This document shows positions 43,901-55,647 of a DNA stretch of 64,000 nt, piece by piece (the first letter of the stretch is position 1; every line of letters starts with the position of its first letter). The stretch comes from Cupriavidus sp. WGlv3 (GTDB taxonomy: Bacteria > Pseudomonadota > Gammaproteobacteria > Burkholderiales > Burkholderiaceae). A program made the position numbers and the translations under genes. The stretch is from contig NZ_JALHRX010000002.1 of NCBI RefSeq assembly GCF_023952475.1, positions 372,001 through 436,000 of the forward strand. Reading direction: 5' to 3'. The notes beneath the pieces are model-generated. The model was not told where the DNA came from. It ran no database searches and was given only the letters and a program-made list of their open reading frames with translations.

Positions 43901-44890
43901 ATGTTGAACGAGCAAAGCCTCTACGACCAGCTGCAGCGCGGCTTCCCGCTGCAGCCCCGGCCCTACCAGGCGCTGGCCGCGAAAGCCGGACTGTGCGAGC
44001 ACGCGCTGCTGACCCTGCTGGCGCGCGATCTCGGCAGCGGCCGCATCAGCCGCGTCGGCGCCGTGTTCGCGCCCAACGTAATCGGCGTCAGCACACTGGG
44101 CGCCTTGTCGGTGCCGCCGGCGCAGCTGGACCGCGTGGCGGCGCGCGTCAGCGCCTGCGCGGCGGTCAGCCACAACTACGCGCGCAGCGGCCATCGGTAC
44201 AACCTGTGGTTTGTCGCGGGCGCGCGCGAGCGCGTCACGCTCGATGCCACGCTGGCGTCGATCAGCGACCTCACCGGCCTGGCGCCGCTGGACCTGCCGA
44301 TGGCGCGCGAGTACCACATCGACCTGGGCTTTCCGCTGGCGCGCCAGCACGGCGTCCGCTCGCGCCGGCGCGCGGGGCTGGCAGCGCCGGCGCGAGCGGT
44401 GGCGCTGGACGAAGATGACTGGCGCCTGGTCGCGGCGCTTGAAGCCGGGCTGCCGCTGACGCCGCGCCCGTTCCATGCACTGGCCCGGCAGGCGCGCCTG
44501 GGCGTGCCGCAGGTGCTCGAGCGGCTGGCGCAATGGTCGGCGCAGGGCGTGATCCGGCGCCTGGGAGTGGTGCTGCGCCACGGGCGCTTCGGCTACCGCC
44601 ACAACGCCATGTGCGTGTGGGACGTGGCCGACGGCCGCGTCGACGCCATCGGCCTGCGGCTGGCGCGGCAGCCGCGTGTGACGCTGTGCTACCGCCGCGA
44701 GCGCCGGCTGCCGGACTGGCCCTACAACCTGTTCGCGATGATCCATGCCCGCAGCGCACAGGAACTGCAACCCGCGCTGGCGCAGGTCCGCGCCGCCGCC
44801 GGCCTGGAGCAGGTGCCGGGCTCGGTGCTGGTCGGCACGCATTGCTACAAGCAGCGCGGCACGCGCTATGCCATCCAGGTGCCGGCATGA
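43901..44890 (+). CDS. nirDL: Siroheme decarboxylase, fused NirD-NirL
   Basis: This 329-residue protein carries two Lrp/AsnC-like modules. Residues 1-160 are NirD-like (QRGFPLQPRPY, SHNYARSGHRYNLWFV). Residues about 165-329 are NirL-like (EAGLPLTPRPF, LCYRRERRLPDWPYNLFAMIHA). With NirG and NirH it forms the siroheme decarboxylase that makes 12,18-didecarboxysiroheme, an early step of heme d1 synthesis. In Pseudomonas aeruginosa nirD and nirL are separate; fusions are known elsewhere. The ATG at 43901 lies 8 bp after nirF. nirG overlaps its stop by ATGA. Confidence 0.9.
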   Translation: MLNEQSLYDQLQRGFPLQPRPYQALAAKAGLCEHALLTLLARDLGSGRISRVGAVFAPNVIGVSTLGALSVPPAQLDRVAARVSACAAVSHNYARSGHRYNLWFVAGARERVTLDATLASISDLTGLAPLDLPMAREYHIDLGFPLARQHGVRSRRRAGLAAPARAVALDEDDWRLVAALEAGLPLTPRPFHALARQARLGVPQVLERLAQWSAQGVIRRLGVVLRHGRFGYRHNAMCVWDVADGRVDAIGLRLARQPRVTLCYRRERRLPDWPYNLFAMIHARSAQELQPALAQVRAAAGLEQVPGSVLVGTHCYKQRGTRYAIQVPA

Positions 44891-45387
44891 ACGGCGCCGC
44901 CGCGTCCTGCGACGCCATCGATCCAACCGATCGTCCCGAACCTCTCGATGCGCTCGACCGCCGCATCATCAACACCCTGCAGCGCGGCCTGCCACTGGTG
45001 CCGCGCCCATACGCCGAAGCCGCCGCGGCGCTCGGCATCACGGAGGCCGTGCTGCTGGAACGGCTGCGCGCGCTGCTCGCCGCCGGCGTGCTGACGCGCT
45101 TCGGCCCGCTGTACCAGGTCGAGCGCGCGGGCGGCCGCTTCGTGCTGTGCGCCTGCCATGCGCCGGCGGCGCGCATGGAAGCGGTCATCGCCGCCATCAA
45201 CGCCCACCCCGAAGTCGCGCACCACTACGCGCGCACCCATCACCTGAACCTGTGGTTCGTGCTGGCGGTGGCGCGGCCGGAGCAGGTCGCGCCGGCGCTC
45301 GCGCGCATCGCGGCGGCGGCCGGGATCGAGGTGTTGCCGTTTCCCAAGGAACGCGAGTTCTTCGTCAATCTCTATCTGCCCGCCTGA
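44887..45387 (+). CDS. nirG: Siroheme decarboxylase subunit NirG
   Basis: This single Lrp/AsnC-like module is 166 residues long. It has a helix-turn-helix-derived N-part (DALDRRIINTLQRGLPLVPRPYAEAAAALG) and AHHYARTHHLNLWFVLAV, which resembles the NirD half of the preceding fusion. It is therefore the D-type partner of the second pair. The start overlaps the nirDL stop (ATGA), and the stop overlaps the nirH start (TGATG). It works in the cytoplasmic siroheme decarboxylase complex. Confidence 0.88.
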   Translation: MNGAAASCDAIDPTDRPEPLDALDRRIINTLQRGLPLVPRPYAEAAAALGITEAVLLERLRALLAAGVLTRFGPLYQVERAGGRFVLCACHAPAARMEAVIAAINAHPEVAHHYARTHHLNLWFVLAVARPEQVAPALARIAAAAGIEVLPFPKEREFFVNLYLPA

Positions 45388-45917
45388 TGCCAAACGCTGC
45401 CGACGCTGCCGATCCCACTGACCTGGCGCTGATCCGCGCCACCCAGGCCGGCCTGCCGCTGGTATCGGCGCCGTACGCCGCGGTCGCGGCGGAACTTGGC
45501 CTGACCGAAGCGGAAGTCATCGCACGCCTGGCGGCGATGCAGGCGCGCGGCGTGCTGCGCCGCATCGCCGCCGTGCCCAACCACTACCGGCTCGGCTGGC
45601 GTGCCAACGGCATGACCGTGTGGGACATCGACGACGCCCGCATCGATGCGCTGGGCGCGTGCGTCGGCGCCCTGCCCTTTGTCAGCCATTGCTATCGGCG
45701 TCCGCGCCGCTTGCCGCACTGGCCCTACAACCTGTTCGCGATGGTCCACGCCCGCTCGCGCGAAGAGGCCGCGCCCCAGGTCGCCGCGATCGCGGCACTG
45801 CTGGGCGACGCCTGCCGCGCGCACGACGTGCTGTGGTCCACACGCGTGCTGAAGAAAACCGGGCTGCGGCTGCCGCCAGCCGGCGCACACGCAAGCCCTG
45901 CCCCGAGCCTCGACTGA
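45387..45917 (+). CDS. nirH: Siroheme decarboxylase subunit NirH
   Basis: This 176-residue Lrp/AsnC-like module has RATQAGLPLVSAPYAAVAAELGLTEAEV and SHCYRRPRRLPHWPYNLFAMVHA, matching the NirL half of the upstream fusion. It is the L-type partner of nirG. Residues after about 160 form a Pro/Ala-rich tail absent from the NirL half. Translation is coupled to nirG through TGATG. It is part of the siroheme decarboxylase. Confidence 0.88.
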   Translation: MPNAADAADPTDLALIRATQAGLPLVSAPYAAVAAELGLTEAEVIARLAAMQARGVLRRIAAVPNHYRLGWRANGMTVWDIDDARIDALGACVGALPFVSHCYRRPRRLPHWPYNLFAMVHARSREEAAPQVAAIAALLGDACRAHDVLWSTRVLKKTGLRLPPAGAHASPAPSLD

Positions 45918-45941
45918 GAAACCCGATAGGAAGCCCCACCC

Positions 45942-47105
45942 ATGTTCCGCCTGTCCCGCTTCATGGAAGCCCTGCGCGATGACGGCCCGGTGCCGCCGCC
46001 GCGCCCGCCCGCCGGCCCGGTGGTGATCTGGAACCTGATCCGCCGCTGCAACCTGAACTGCCGGCACTGCTACGCCACCTCGGCCGACACCGACTTCAAG
46101 GGCGAACTCGATACCGCCGAAGCGCTGAACGTGCTCGGCCAGTTGTGCGCGGCGCGCGTGCCGGCGCTGATCCTGTCCGGCGGCGAGCCGCTGCTGCGGC
46201 CTGACCTGTACGAGATTGCCGGGCACGCGCGCGCGCTCGGCTTCCATCTGTCGCTGTCGTCCAACGGCACGCTGCTCGATGCCGGCCACGCGGCACGGCT
46301 GGCGGCGGCGGGCTTCGACTACGTCGGCGTCAGCCTAGACGGCCTGCCCGCCACGCACGACCGTTTCCGCCGCAGCGACGGCGCCTTCGCGCAGGCGCTG
46401 GCGGGCCTGCGCACGGCACGCGCGGCCGGGCTGCGCGTGGGCGTGCGCATGACGCTGACCGAAGCCAACGCGGCGCAGCTGCCCGAGCTGGTGGCGCTGG
46501 CCGAGCGCGAAGGCATCGACAAGTTCTACCTGTCGCACTTCAACTATGCCGGGCGCGCGCGCAGCCACCGCACCGACGACGCACGCCATGCCTGCACCCG
46601 CGCCGCGCTGGACTGGCTCTTCGACCACGTCTGGCAGCGCGCGCGCCAGGGGCATGCGGGGGACTTCGTCACCGGCAACAACGACGCCGACGGCGTGTAC
46701 CTGCTGTACTGGATCGCCAGCCGTTTTCCGCACCGCGTCGCCGACATGCGCCAGCGGCTGGAGCGCTGGGGCGGCAACGCCACCGGCGTCGGCGTGGCCA
46801 ATATCGACAATCTCGGCAACGTCCATCCCGACACGATGTGGTGGCACGTGACGCTGGGCAATGTGCGCCAGCGGCCGTTCGGCGAGATCTGGGCCGACCG
46901 CGCCGATCCGCTGATGGCGGGCCTGGCCAGCACGCCGCGTCCGCTGCAGGGGCGCTGCGCGGGCTGCGCGCACCGCGCCATCTGCAACGGGAACACGCGC
47001 GTGCGCGCCTTTGCGCTGACGGGCAACCCGTGGGCCGAGGACCCGGGGTGCTACCTGAGCGATGCCGAGATCGCGCACGCGCCAGGGGCGGAGGTCGCGG
47101 CATGA
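45942..47105 (+). CDS. nirJ: Radical SAM heme d1 biosynthesis protein NirJ
   Basis: This 387-residue radical SAM enzyme has the [4Fe-4S] cysteines C36, C40 and C43 in CNLNCRHCYATS. A C-terminal SPASM-like region follows with CAGCAHRAICNGNTRVRAFA and DPGCYLS. NirJ removes the propionate side chains during heme d1 synthesis. Its middle holds LSGGEPLLRPDLYEI, the usual GGEP motif. The ATG at 45942 is 24 bp after nirH, behind GATAGGAAG. Its stop overlaps the nirN start (ATGA). Confidence 0.95.
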   Translation: MFRLSRFMEALRDDGPVPPPRPPAGPVVIWNLIRRCNLNCRHCYATSADTDFKGELDTAEALNVLGQLCAARVPALILSGGEPLLRPDLYEIAGHARALGFHLSLSSNGTLLDAGHAARLAAAGFDYVGVSLDGLPATHDRFRRSDGAFAQALAGLRTARAAGLRVGVRMTLTEANAAQLPELVALAEREGIDKFYLSHFNYAGRARSHRTDDARHACTRAALDWLFDHVWQRARQGHAGDFVTGNNDADGVYLLYWIASRFPHRVADMRQRLERWGGNATGVGVANIDNLGNVHPDTMWWHVTLGNVRQRPFGEIWADRADPLMAGLASTPRPLQGRCAGCAHRAICNGNTRVRAFALTGNPWAEDPGCYLSDAEIAHAPGAEVAA

Positions 47106-48610
47106 CAGCGCTGATCCGATGGCTGGCCGTGCTGGCGCTCGCCTGCCTCGCGCCAGCCGCAGCCGCCGCCGACCCGGCCGCACTCTACGGCCAGCACTGC
47201 GCCGCCTGCCATGGCGCCGACCGCCTCGGCGCCATGGGCCCGGCGCTGCTGCCGGAAAGCCTGGAGCGCCTGCGTGCCGGCGAGCTCGACGCGGTCCTGC
47301 GCGACGGCCGCGCCGCCACGCAGATGCCCCCGTTCGCGGACACACTCGCCGCTGCCGAGCTGCAGGCGCTGGCACGCTGGCTGCGCACCGCGCCCGCCGC
47401 CGCGCCGCAGTGGGACGCCCAGGCCATCCGCGCCAGCCATATCGTCCACCACTTGCCCGGTAGCCTGCCGGCGCGGCCGGTGTTCAGCGCCGACCCGCAG
47501 AACCTGTTCGTCGTAGTCGAGGCGGGCAGCCATCACATGACCGTGCTCGACGGCGACCGGCTGGCGCCAATCCATCGCTTTGCCACGCGATTCGCGCTGC
47601 ATGGCGGGCCCAAGTTCAGCCGCGACGGCCGCTATGTCTATATGGCCAGCCGCGACGGCTGGGTCAGCAAGTACGACCTGTGGAACCTGGCGTATGTGGC
47701 CGAGATTCGGGTCGGCGTGAACACGCGCAATGTGGCCGTCAGCGATGACGGGCGCTGGGTGCTGGCAGGCAACACGCTGCCGCGCACGCTGGTGCTGCTG
47801 CATGCCGACGATCTGTCGCTGGCGCGGGTGATCGACGTCGCCGGGCGCAGCGGCGAGCGCTCGCGCGTCTCCGCGGTCTACGATGCCGCGCCGCGCCACA
47901 GCTTTATCGCCGCGCTGAAGGACATCCCCGAGGTCTGGGAGATTCCGTATGCCGACGCCGCGGGCGCGCCGCTGCCGCCTTCGGCCCTCCTGGCACCGCG
48001 CGCTATCGTGCTGGACGAGGTGCTCGACGACTTCTTCTTCGACCAGCCGTACCGCCATATCCTGGGCGCCTCGCGCCAGGGTGGCGGCCAGGTGATCGAC
48101 CTGCAGCAGGGCCGCAAGGTGGCGTCGCTGGCGCTGGGCGGCATGCCGCACCTGGGCAGCGGCATCACCTGGCAGCGCGATGGCCGTGAGGTGATGGCCT
48201 CGCCCGACCTCGGCCAGGGGCGCATCACTGTGATCGACATGCAGGACTGGCACACCGTCGCCACCGTGCCGACCAACGGTCCGGGCTTTTTCCTGCGCAG
48301 CCACGAGCGCACGCCCTACGCCTGGGCCGACGCCATGATGAGCCCCAGACGCGACACCCTGCAGGTCATCGACAAGCAAAGCCTGCGCGTGGTCGGCAGC
48401 GTCACCCCCAGCCCGGGGCGCACCGCCGCGCACGTCGAGTTCACGCGCGACGGGCGCTACGCGCTGGTCAGCCTGATGGAGCGCGACGGCGCCATCGTGG
48501 TGTATGACGCCGCCACCTTGCAGGAAGTCAGGCGCCTGCCGATGGACAAGCCCATCGGCAAGTACAACGTCTTCAACAAGACCACGCGCTCGGCCGGCAC
48601 CAGCCACTGA
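47102..48610 (+). CDS. nirN: Dihydro-heme d1 dehydrogenase NirN
   Basis: This 502-residue NirS paralogue has a signal peptide with cleavage near AAA-A/D at 22, a cytochrome c domain with C33-A-A-C36-H37, and a d1-type propeller (about 110-502) including GVNTRNVAVSDDGRWVLAGN and GGMPHLGSGITWQRDG. NirN oxidises dihydro-heme d1 in the periplasm and hands heme d1 to NirS. It overlaps nirJ by 4 bp. It is followed by nirE after 32 bp. Confidence 0.94.
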   Translation: MTALIRWLAVLALACLAPAAAAADPAALYGQHCAACHGADRLGAMGPALLPESLERLRAGELDAVLRDGRAATQMPPFADTLAAAELQALARWLRTAPAAAPQWDAQAIRASHIVHHLPGSLPARPVFSADPQNLFVVVEAGSHHMTVLDGDRLAPIHRFATRFALHGGPKFSRDGRYVYMASRDGWVSKYDLWNLAYVAEIRVGVNTRNVAVSDDGRWVLAGNTLPRTLVLLHADDLSLARVIDVAGRSGERSRVSAVYDAAPRHSFIAALKDIPEVWEIPYADAAGAPLPPSALLAPRAIVLDEVLDDFFFDQPYRHILGASRQGGGQVIDLQQGRKVASLALGGMPHLGSGITWQRDGREVMASPDLGQGRITVIDMQDWHTVATVPTNGPGFFLRSHERTPYAWADAMMSPRRDTLQVIDKQSLRVVGSVTPSPGRTAAHVEFTRDGRYALVSLMERDGAIVVYDAATLQEVRRLPMDKPIGKYNVFNKTTRSAGTSH

Positions 48611-48642
48611 GCGCGTGGCGAGATCCATTGCAGGAGTTCAAC

Positions 48643-51596
<2,954 letters not shown>

Positions 51597-51604
51597 TCGA
51601 TCGG

Positions 51605-52780
51605 TCAGGCTGGCTTGTCCATGCCGGCGAAGATTTCCTCGGCCATGTGGAAGGCCGAATTCGCCGCCGGCACACCGCAATAGATCGCGGTCTGCAACAG
51701 CACTTCCTTGATCTCGTCGCGCGTCACGCCGTTGTTGGCAGCTGCGCGCAGATGCAGCTTCAGTTCTTCCGGGCGGTTCAGCGCCACCATCATGGCGATG
51801 GTCAGCAGGCTGCGCGTATGGCGCGGCAGGCCCTCGCGCGTCCAGATCTCGCCCCAGGCATAACGCGTGATCAGGTTCTGGAATTCCTCGTTGAGCGGCG
51901 TCAGCCGCGCCAGCGAACGATCGACATGCGCGCTGCCAAGCACCTCGCGCCGCACCGAGAGGCCGGCCTCATAGCGCGCGTGGTCGTCGGTGACGGGCAG
52001 GCGCCCTTGCACGAAATCGATCAGTGCGGCAGTAAAACGGCCGGGCTGCTCGAAGCTCGAGATATGCGCGGCAGGCAATTCGATAAAACGCGCACCGGGA
52101 ATTGCGTCGGCCAGCGTGCGGCCCTCCTGCGCGCTGGTCGACGGATCCTGGCTGCCGGCGACGACCAGCACCGGTACCGTGATCGACGACACCGCCTCGC
52201 GGAAATCTGCGTCTCGCACCGCCGCGCAGTTGGCCGCATAGCCACGCGGATCGAGTCCTGCCAGCACGCTGCGCAGGCCGTCCAGCGCGCGGTCCGAGGT
52301 GGCGGCAAACCCCGGCGTGAACCAACGTTCGATCGATGGCGCGACCATCACGCCCATGCCGTCGCGCAGCACGGTGTCGATGCGCGCGTTCCATGCCTCA
52401 GCGTTGCCGATCTTTGCCGCGGTATTGGCCAGCACGATGCGGCAGAACCGCTCGGGCGCATGGATGCCGAGCCACATCCCGGTCAGGCCGCCCATCGACA
52501 GGCCACAGAACACGGCCTGGCCGATGCCCAATGCGTCGAGGATGGCGATCACATCCTGACCGAGTTGTTCAACCGTGAAGGCATCGCCGGCTGCGGTCGA
52601 GCGGCCGTGGCCGCGCGTGTCGTAGCGCACCACGCGGAAACGCCCGGCCAGCGCGGCGGCCTGCGGCTCCCACATGGTGTGGTCGGTGCCGAGCGAGTTG
52701 GAGAAGACGATGGCCGGTGCCGATTCGGGGCCGTCGACGGTGTAGAAGAGCCGGGCACCGGCGTGATCGAGATAGGGCAA
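51605..52780 (-). CDS. pcaL: Fused 3-oxoadipate enol-lactone hydrolase / 4-carboxymuconolactone decarboxylase
   Basis: This 391-residue bifunctional protein joins PcaD and PcaC. Residues 1-260 are an alpha/beta hydrolase with nucleophile S95 in FCGLSMGGLTG and the His in AAHISSFEQPG. Residues about 270-391 are the PcaC domain (RHTRSLLTIAMMVALNRPEELKLHLRAA, region). It turns gamma-carboxymuconolactone into beta-ketoadipate in two steps. The start is TTG at 52780, supported by CAGGAGACTGCA just upstream and by the conserved start LPYLDHAG. It is the last gene of pcaHGBL, 19 bp after pcaB. Confidence 0.92.
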   Translation of the reverse strand: MPYLDHAGARLFYTVDGPESAPAIVFSNSLGTDHTMWEPQAAALAGRFRVVRYDTRGHGRSTAAGDAFTVEQLGQDVIAILDALGIGQAVFCGLSMGGLTGMWLGIHAPERFCRIVLANTAAKIGNAEAWNARIDTVLRDGMGVMVAPSIERWFTPGFAATSDRALDGLRSVLAGLDPRGYAANCAAVRDADFREAVSSITVPVLVVAGSQDPSTSAQEGRTLADAIPGARFIELPAAHISSFEQPGRFTAALIDFVQGRLPVTDDHARYEAGLSVRREVLGSAHVDRSLARLTPLNEEFQNLITRYAWGEIWTREGLPRHTRSLLTIAMMVALNRPEELKLHLRAAANNGVTRDEIKEVLLQTAIYCGVPAANSAFHMAEEIFAGMDKPA

Positions 52781-52799
52781 TGCAGTCTCCTGAGAGTCT

Positions 52800-54197
52800 T
52801 CAGGCCAGTCCGCGTGCGACGCGTTCGGCAAGCGCGGATTGCCAGGCCTGCACGGCTGCATCCGCGAAGGCCGATGACTGGCCCGCGTAGTTGGCGGGGT
52901 TGGCAAGGCGGTCGAGCGTGGCGTCGTCGAGCAGACCCGCATGGGCAGGATCCTGCTGCAACGTGAGGGCCAGCGCATCGCGCAGGCTGGTGCCGTCGGC
53001 CACGGCGCGCCGCGAGGCGCGCTCCACCACCTGGTGCGCCTGCAGTCGCCCGATCCGGCCGCCGAGTTCCAGCATCGCGGCCTCGCCGAGAATCAGCCCG
53101 TGCGTGAGATCGAGGTTGGCACGCATGCTCGCCGCATCGACCTGCAGCCCCGCCACCACCTCGCCCATCTGGCGCAGCGCGCCCGCGGCCAGCGTGACGA
53201 TCTGCGGCAGCGTGTCCCATTCCGCCTGCCAGCCGCCGAGCGCGCGCTCGTGTTCCTGCACCATGCCGGACAACATGGTGGCCACCAGCGGCGGCACCCG
53301 CACCGCTGCCGTCAGCACCGCCGCGCAACCGACCGGATTGCGCTTGTGCGGCATGGTGCTGGAACCGCCGCGGCCTGGGCCGGTGGGCTCGGCCACTTCC
53401 GCCACCTCGGTCTGCATCAGCAGCGAGAGGTCGCGTGCCATCTTGCCGAGCGTGCCGGTCAGCATGCCGAGCGTGGTGGCGACTTCGACCATGCGGTCAC
53501 GATGCGCATGCCACGGCAGCACCGGTGCGGCCAGGTCCAGTTCACAGGCCAGTGCGGCGACTACGCCGGGCGCGGCGTCGCCGAGGCTGGCGAGCGTGCC
53601 CGCGGCGCCGCCGAACTGCAGCGCGCGGGCCTGCGCGCGCGCTGCGTCAAGACGAACCAGGTCGCGGCGCAGCGCGTCGAGCCAGCCGGCGACCTTGCAG
53701 CCAAAGCTGGTCGGCAGTGCATGCTGCAGCCAGGTGCGCGCCACCATCGGCGTCGCGCGATGCGCGCTGGCCAGCGTGGCACAGTGTTCGCCCAGGCGTA
53801 CCAGGTCAGTATCGAGCCAGCGCAGCGCCTCCACGAGCTGGAGCACCAGCGCGGTGTCGATGATGTCCTGGCTGGTGGCGCCCCAGTGCACGAAGCGCGC
53901 CGCATCGGCATCGCGCGCCGCCACCGCGGCGGTCAGCTGCCTGACGAAGGGAATGGCGAGATTGCCGGCAGCGACCGCGGCCTGCGCCAGCGCGTCGCGG
54001 TCGATGGCGTCGAGGTCGCGGCAGACCTCGGTGATGACTGTCGCGGCAGCGGCCGGGATCACGCCGCATTGCGCTTCGGCGCGCGCGAGCGCGGCCTCGA
54101 CCGCAAGCATGCGTTGCACGGTGCCGGCGTCGGAAAAGATGTCCAGCATTGCGGGACTGCCGAACATGGGGTCGGTGAGACGCGTGACGGTTGGCAT
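52800..54197 (-). CDS. pcaB: 3-carboxy-cis,cis-muconate cycloisomerase
   Basis: This 465-residue fumarase/aspartase-superfamily enzyme lactonises 3-carboxy-cis,cis-muconate to gamma-carboxymuconolactone. The superfamily signature is GRGGSSTMPHKRNP (residues about 279-292), with FVHWGATSQDIIDTALVLQ containing the conserved histidine. The length fits PcaB. The ATG is the complement of 54195-54197. It lies 68 bp after pcaG and 19 bp before pcaL in the pca operon. Confidence 0.95.
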   Translation of the reverse strand: MPTVTRLTDPMFGSPAMLDIFSDAGTVQRMLAVEAALARAEAQCGVIPAAAATVITEVCRDLDAIDRDALAQAAVAAGNLAIPFVRQLTAAVAARDADAARFVHWGATSQDIIDTALVLQLVEALRWLDTDLVRLGEHCATLASAHRATPMVARTWLQHALPTSFGCKVAGWLDALRRDLVRLDAARAQARALQFGGAAGTLASLGDAAPGVVAALACELDLAAPVLPWHAHRDRMVEVATTLGMLTGTLGKMARDLSLLMQTEVAEVAEPTGPGRGGSSTMPHKRNPVGCAAVLTAAVRVPPLVATMLSGMVQEHERALGGWQAEWDTLPQIVTLAAGALRQMGEVVAGLQVDAASMRANLDLTHGLILGEAAMLELGGRIGRLQAHQVVERASRRAVADGTSLRDALALTLQQDPAHAGLLDDATLDRLANPANYAGQSSAFADAAVQAWQSALAERVARGLA

Positions 54198-54265
54198 GGG
54201 GGCGATCGATAGGGGTCGTGGCGATGACGACCAACGGATTATGCGTCTGTCGCCAGCGGCGCGGG

Positions 54266-54847
54266 TCAGATATCGAAGAACACCGTCTCCCCTGGACCTT
54301 GCAGCACGATATCCCAGCGCAGCATGCCGTTGCCGCCATCGTTGCCGGAATGCTTGCCAACGAGCGTGCCGCGCCGCCCGGCCGGCACCAGCGCCAGCAC
54401 CGGATCGGCTGCATTGGCCGCGGCCTCGTCCGGGAAGTACATGCGCGTGGCGACATGCCTGACCAGTCCGCGCATGAACACCGACACCATGATGTGCGGC
54501 GCCTGCGGGCGGCAGTCAGCACCCGGCACGGCGCCCGGCTTGACGGTGACGAAGCGGAACGAGCCGTCGGCCTCGGTCGGCACGCGGCCGAAGCCGGTAA
54601 AGCCGGGCACCAGCGGCAGTTCGCGCGTGTCTTCGGCGTGGCGGTAGCGGCCGGCGGGATTGGCCTGCCAGATCTCGACCATGCCGTCCGGCACGGGTTC
54701 GCCATTGCCGTCGGTAACGCGGCCTTCGATCACGATGCGCTGGCCGGCCAGTGCCGGCGCGCTGGCGGTCAGGTCGGCGCAGTCAAGCCCGCTCAGGCCG
54801 ATATGGAGGTAGGGGCCGACGGTCTGGGATGCGGTGGCATAAAGCAT
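54266..54847 (-). CDS. pcaG: Protocatechuate 3,4-dioxygenase, alpha subunit
   Basis: This 193-residue alpha subunit of the ring-cleaving dioxygenase lacks the iron ligands found in PcaH but shares the fold. Features are ASQTVGPYLHIGL near the start, VIEGRVTDGNGEPVPDGMVEIWQANPAGRY and APHIMVSVFMRGLVRHVATRMYFPDE. The start is 4 bp after pcaH, so translation is coupled. Together the subunits cleave protocatechuate to 3-carboxy-cis,cis-muconate. Confidence 0.95.
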   Translation of the reverse strand: MLYATASQTVGPYLHIGLSGLDCADLTASAPALAGQRIVIEGRVTDGNGEPVPDGMVEIWQANPAGRYRHAEDTRELPLVPGFTGFGRVPTEADGSFRFVTVKPGAVPGADCRPQAPHIMVSVFMRGLVRHVATRMYFPDEAAANAADPVLALVPAGRRGTLVGKHSGNDGGNGMLRWDIVLQGPGETVFFDI

Positions 54848-54851
54848 GGTC

Positions 54852-55553
54852 TTACTCCATCGGCGTGGCATCGCGGCCACGCAGCACGATATCGAAACGG
54901 TAGCCGAGCGCGTATTCGGGCCGGGTGGTCTCCCAGTCGAGGCTGGCGATGAGCCGGTCGCGCGCCTTCTGGTCCGGCACGCAGTTGAAGATCGGGTCGA
55001 ACGGCAGCAGCGGATCGCCGGGGAAGTACATCTGCGTGACGAGGCGCGTGGCATAGGCGTTGCCGAACAGCGAGAAGTGGATATGCTGCGGCCGCCAGGC
55101 GTTGTGGTGGTTGCGCCAGGGATAGGCGCCGGGCTTGATGGTCTTGAACCGGTAATGCCCGTTGGCGTCGGTGACGGTGCGGCCCGCGCCGGAGAAGTGC
55201 GGGTCGAGCGGCGCGTCATGCTGATCGCGCTTGTGCACGTAGCGGCCGGCGGCGTTGGCCTGCCACACCTCGATCAGCGCGTTCGGCACTGGCCGGCCAT
55301 TTTCGTCCAGCACGCGGCCGGTCACGAGGATGCGCTCGCCGATGGGCTCGCCGCCGTGGCCGATGGTGAGATCGTTGTCCCCCTCACGGACGAACTCGGC
55401 GCCGAAGGCGGGACCGGTCACTTCGGACAACGACTGCGGCAGCGCAATCAGCGGCTGGCCGGGCGCGCGCTTCTCCGTGGAAGCATAGGGATCGAAGCGG
55501 TATTCGGGCTGCGTGTCCCAGTAGGGACGGCGATATTGGGCAAGGCGGGTCAT
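54852..55553 (-). CDS. pcaH: Protocatechuate 3,4-dioxygenase, beta subunit
   Basis: This 233-residue iron(III)-binding subunit has ligands Y105 (GRYVHKRD), Y144 (PGAYPWRNHHNAWRPQHIHF), H157 and H159, all present. The ATG is the complement of 55551-55553, preceded by CAAGGAGACTGCGCC; an upstream in-frame start 45 bp away is not needed. It is first in the pcaHGBL operon and divergent from pcaQ across 94 bp, where the PcaQ-regulated promoter should lie. Confidence 0.96.
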   Translation of the reverse strand: MTRLAQYRRPYWDTQPEYRFDPYASTEKRAPGQPLIALPQSLSEVTGPAFGAEFVREGDNDLTIGHGGEPIGERILVTGRVLDENGRPVPNALIEVWQANAAGRYVHKRDQHDAPLDPHFSGAGRTVTDANGHYRFKTIKPGAYPWRNHHNAWRPQHIHFSLFGNAYATRLVTQMYFPGDPLLPFDPIFNCVPDQKARDRLIASLDWETTRPEYALGYRFDIVLRGRDATPME

Positions 55554-55597
55554 GGCGCAGTCTCCTTGTCGTTGGAATGGCACGACTTTAGGCAACA

Positions 55598-55625
55598 CAT
55601 AAAGTCATGTAAATTAAGTTTTATG
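55598..55625. promoter_or_regulatory. AT-rich inverted repeat between pcaH and pcaQ
   Basis: CATAAA (55598-55603) and TTTATG (55620-55625) flank a 16-base A/T-rich centre in the 94-bp divergent promoter. It lies 45 bp before the pcaH start and 23 bp before pcaQ. It is the most likely PcaQ-binding region, by position and symmetry; it was not matched to a published consensus. Confidence 0.5.
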
Positions 55626-55647
55626 AGAATTACGATAACTTTCAGAC

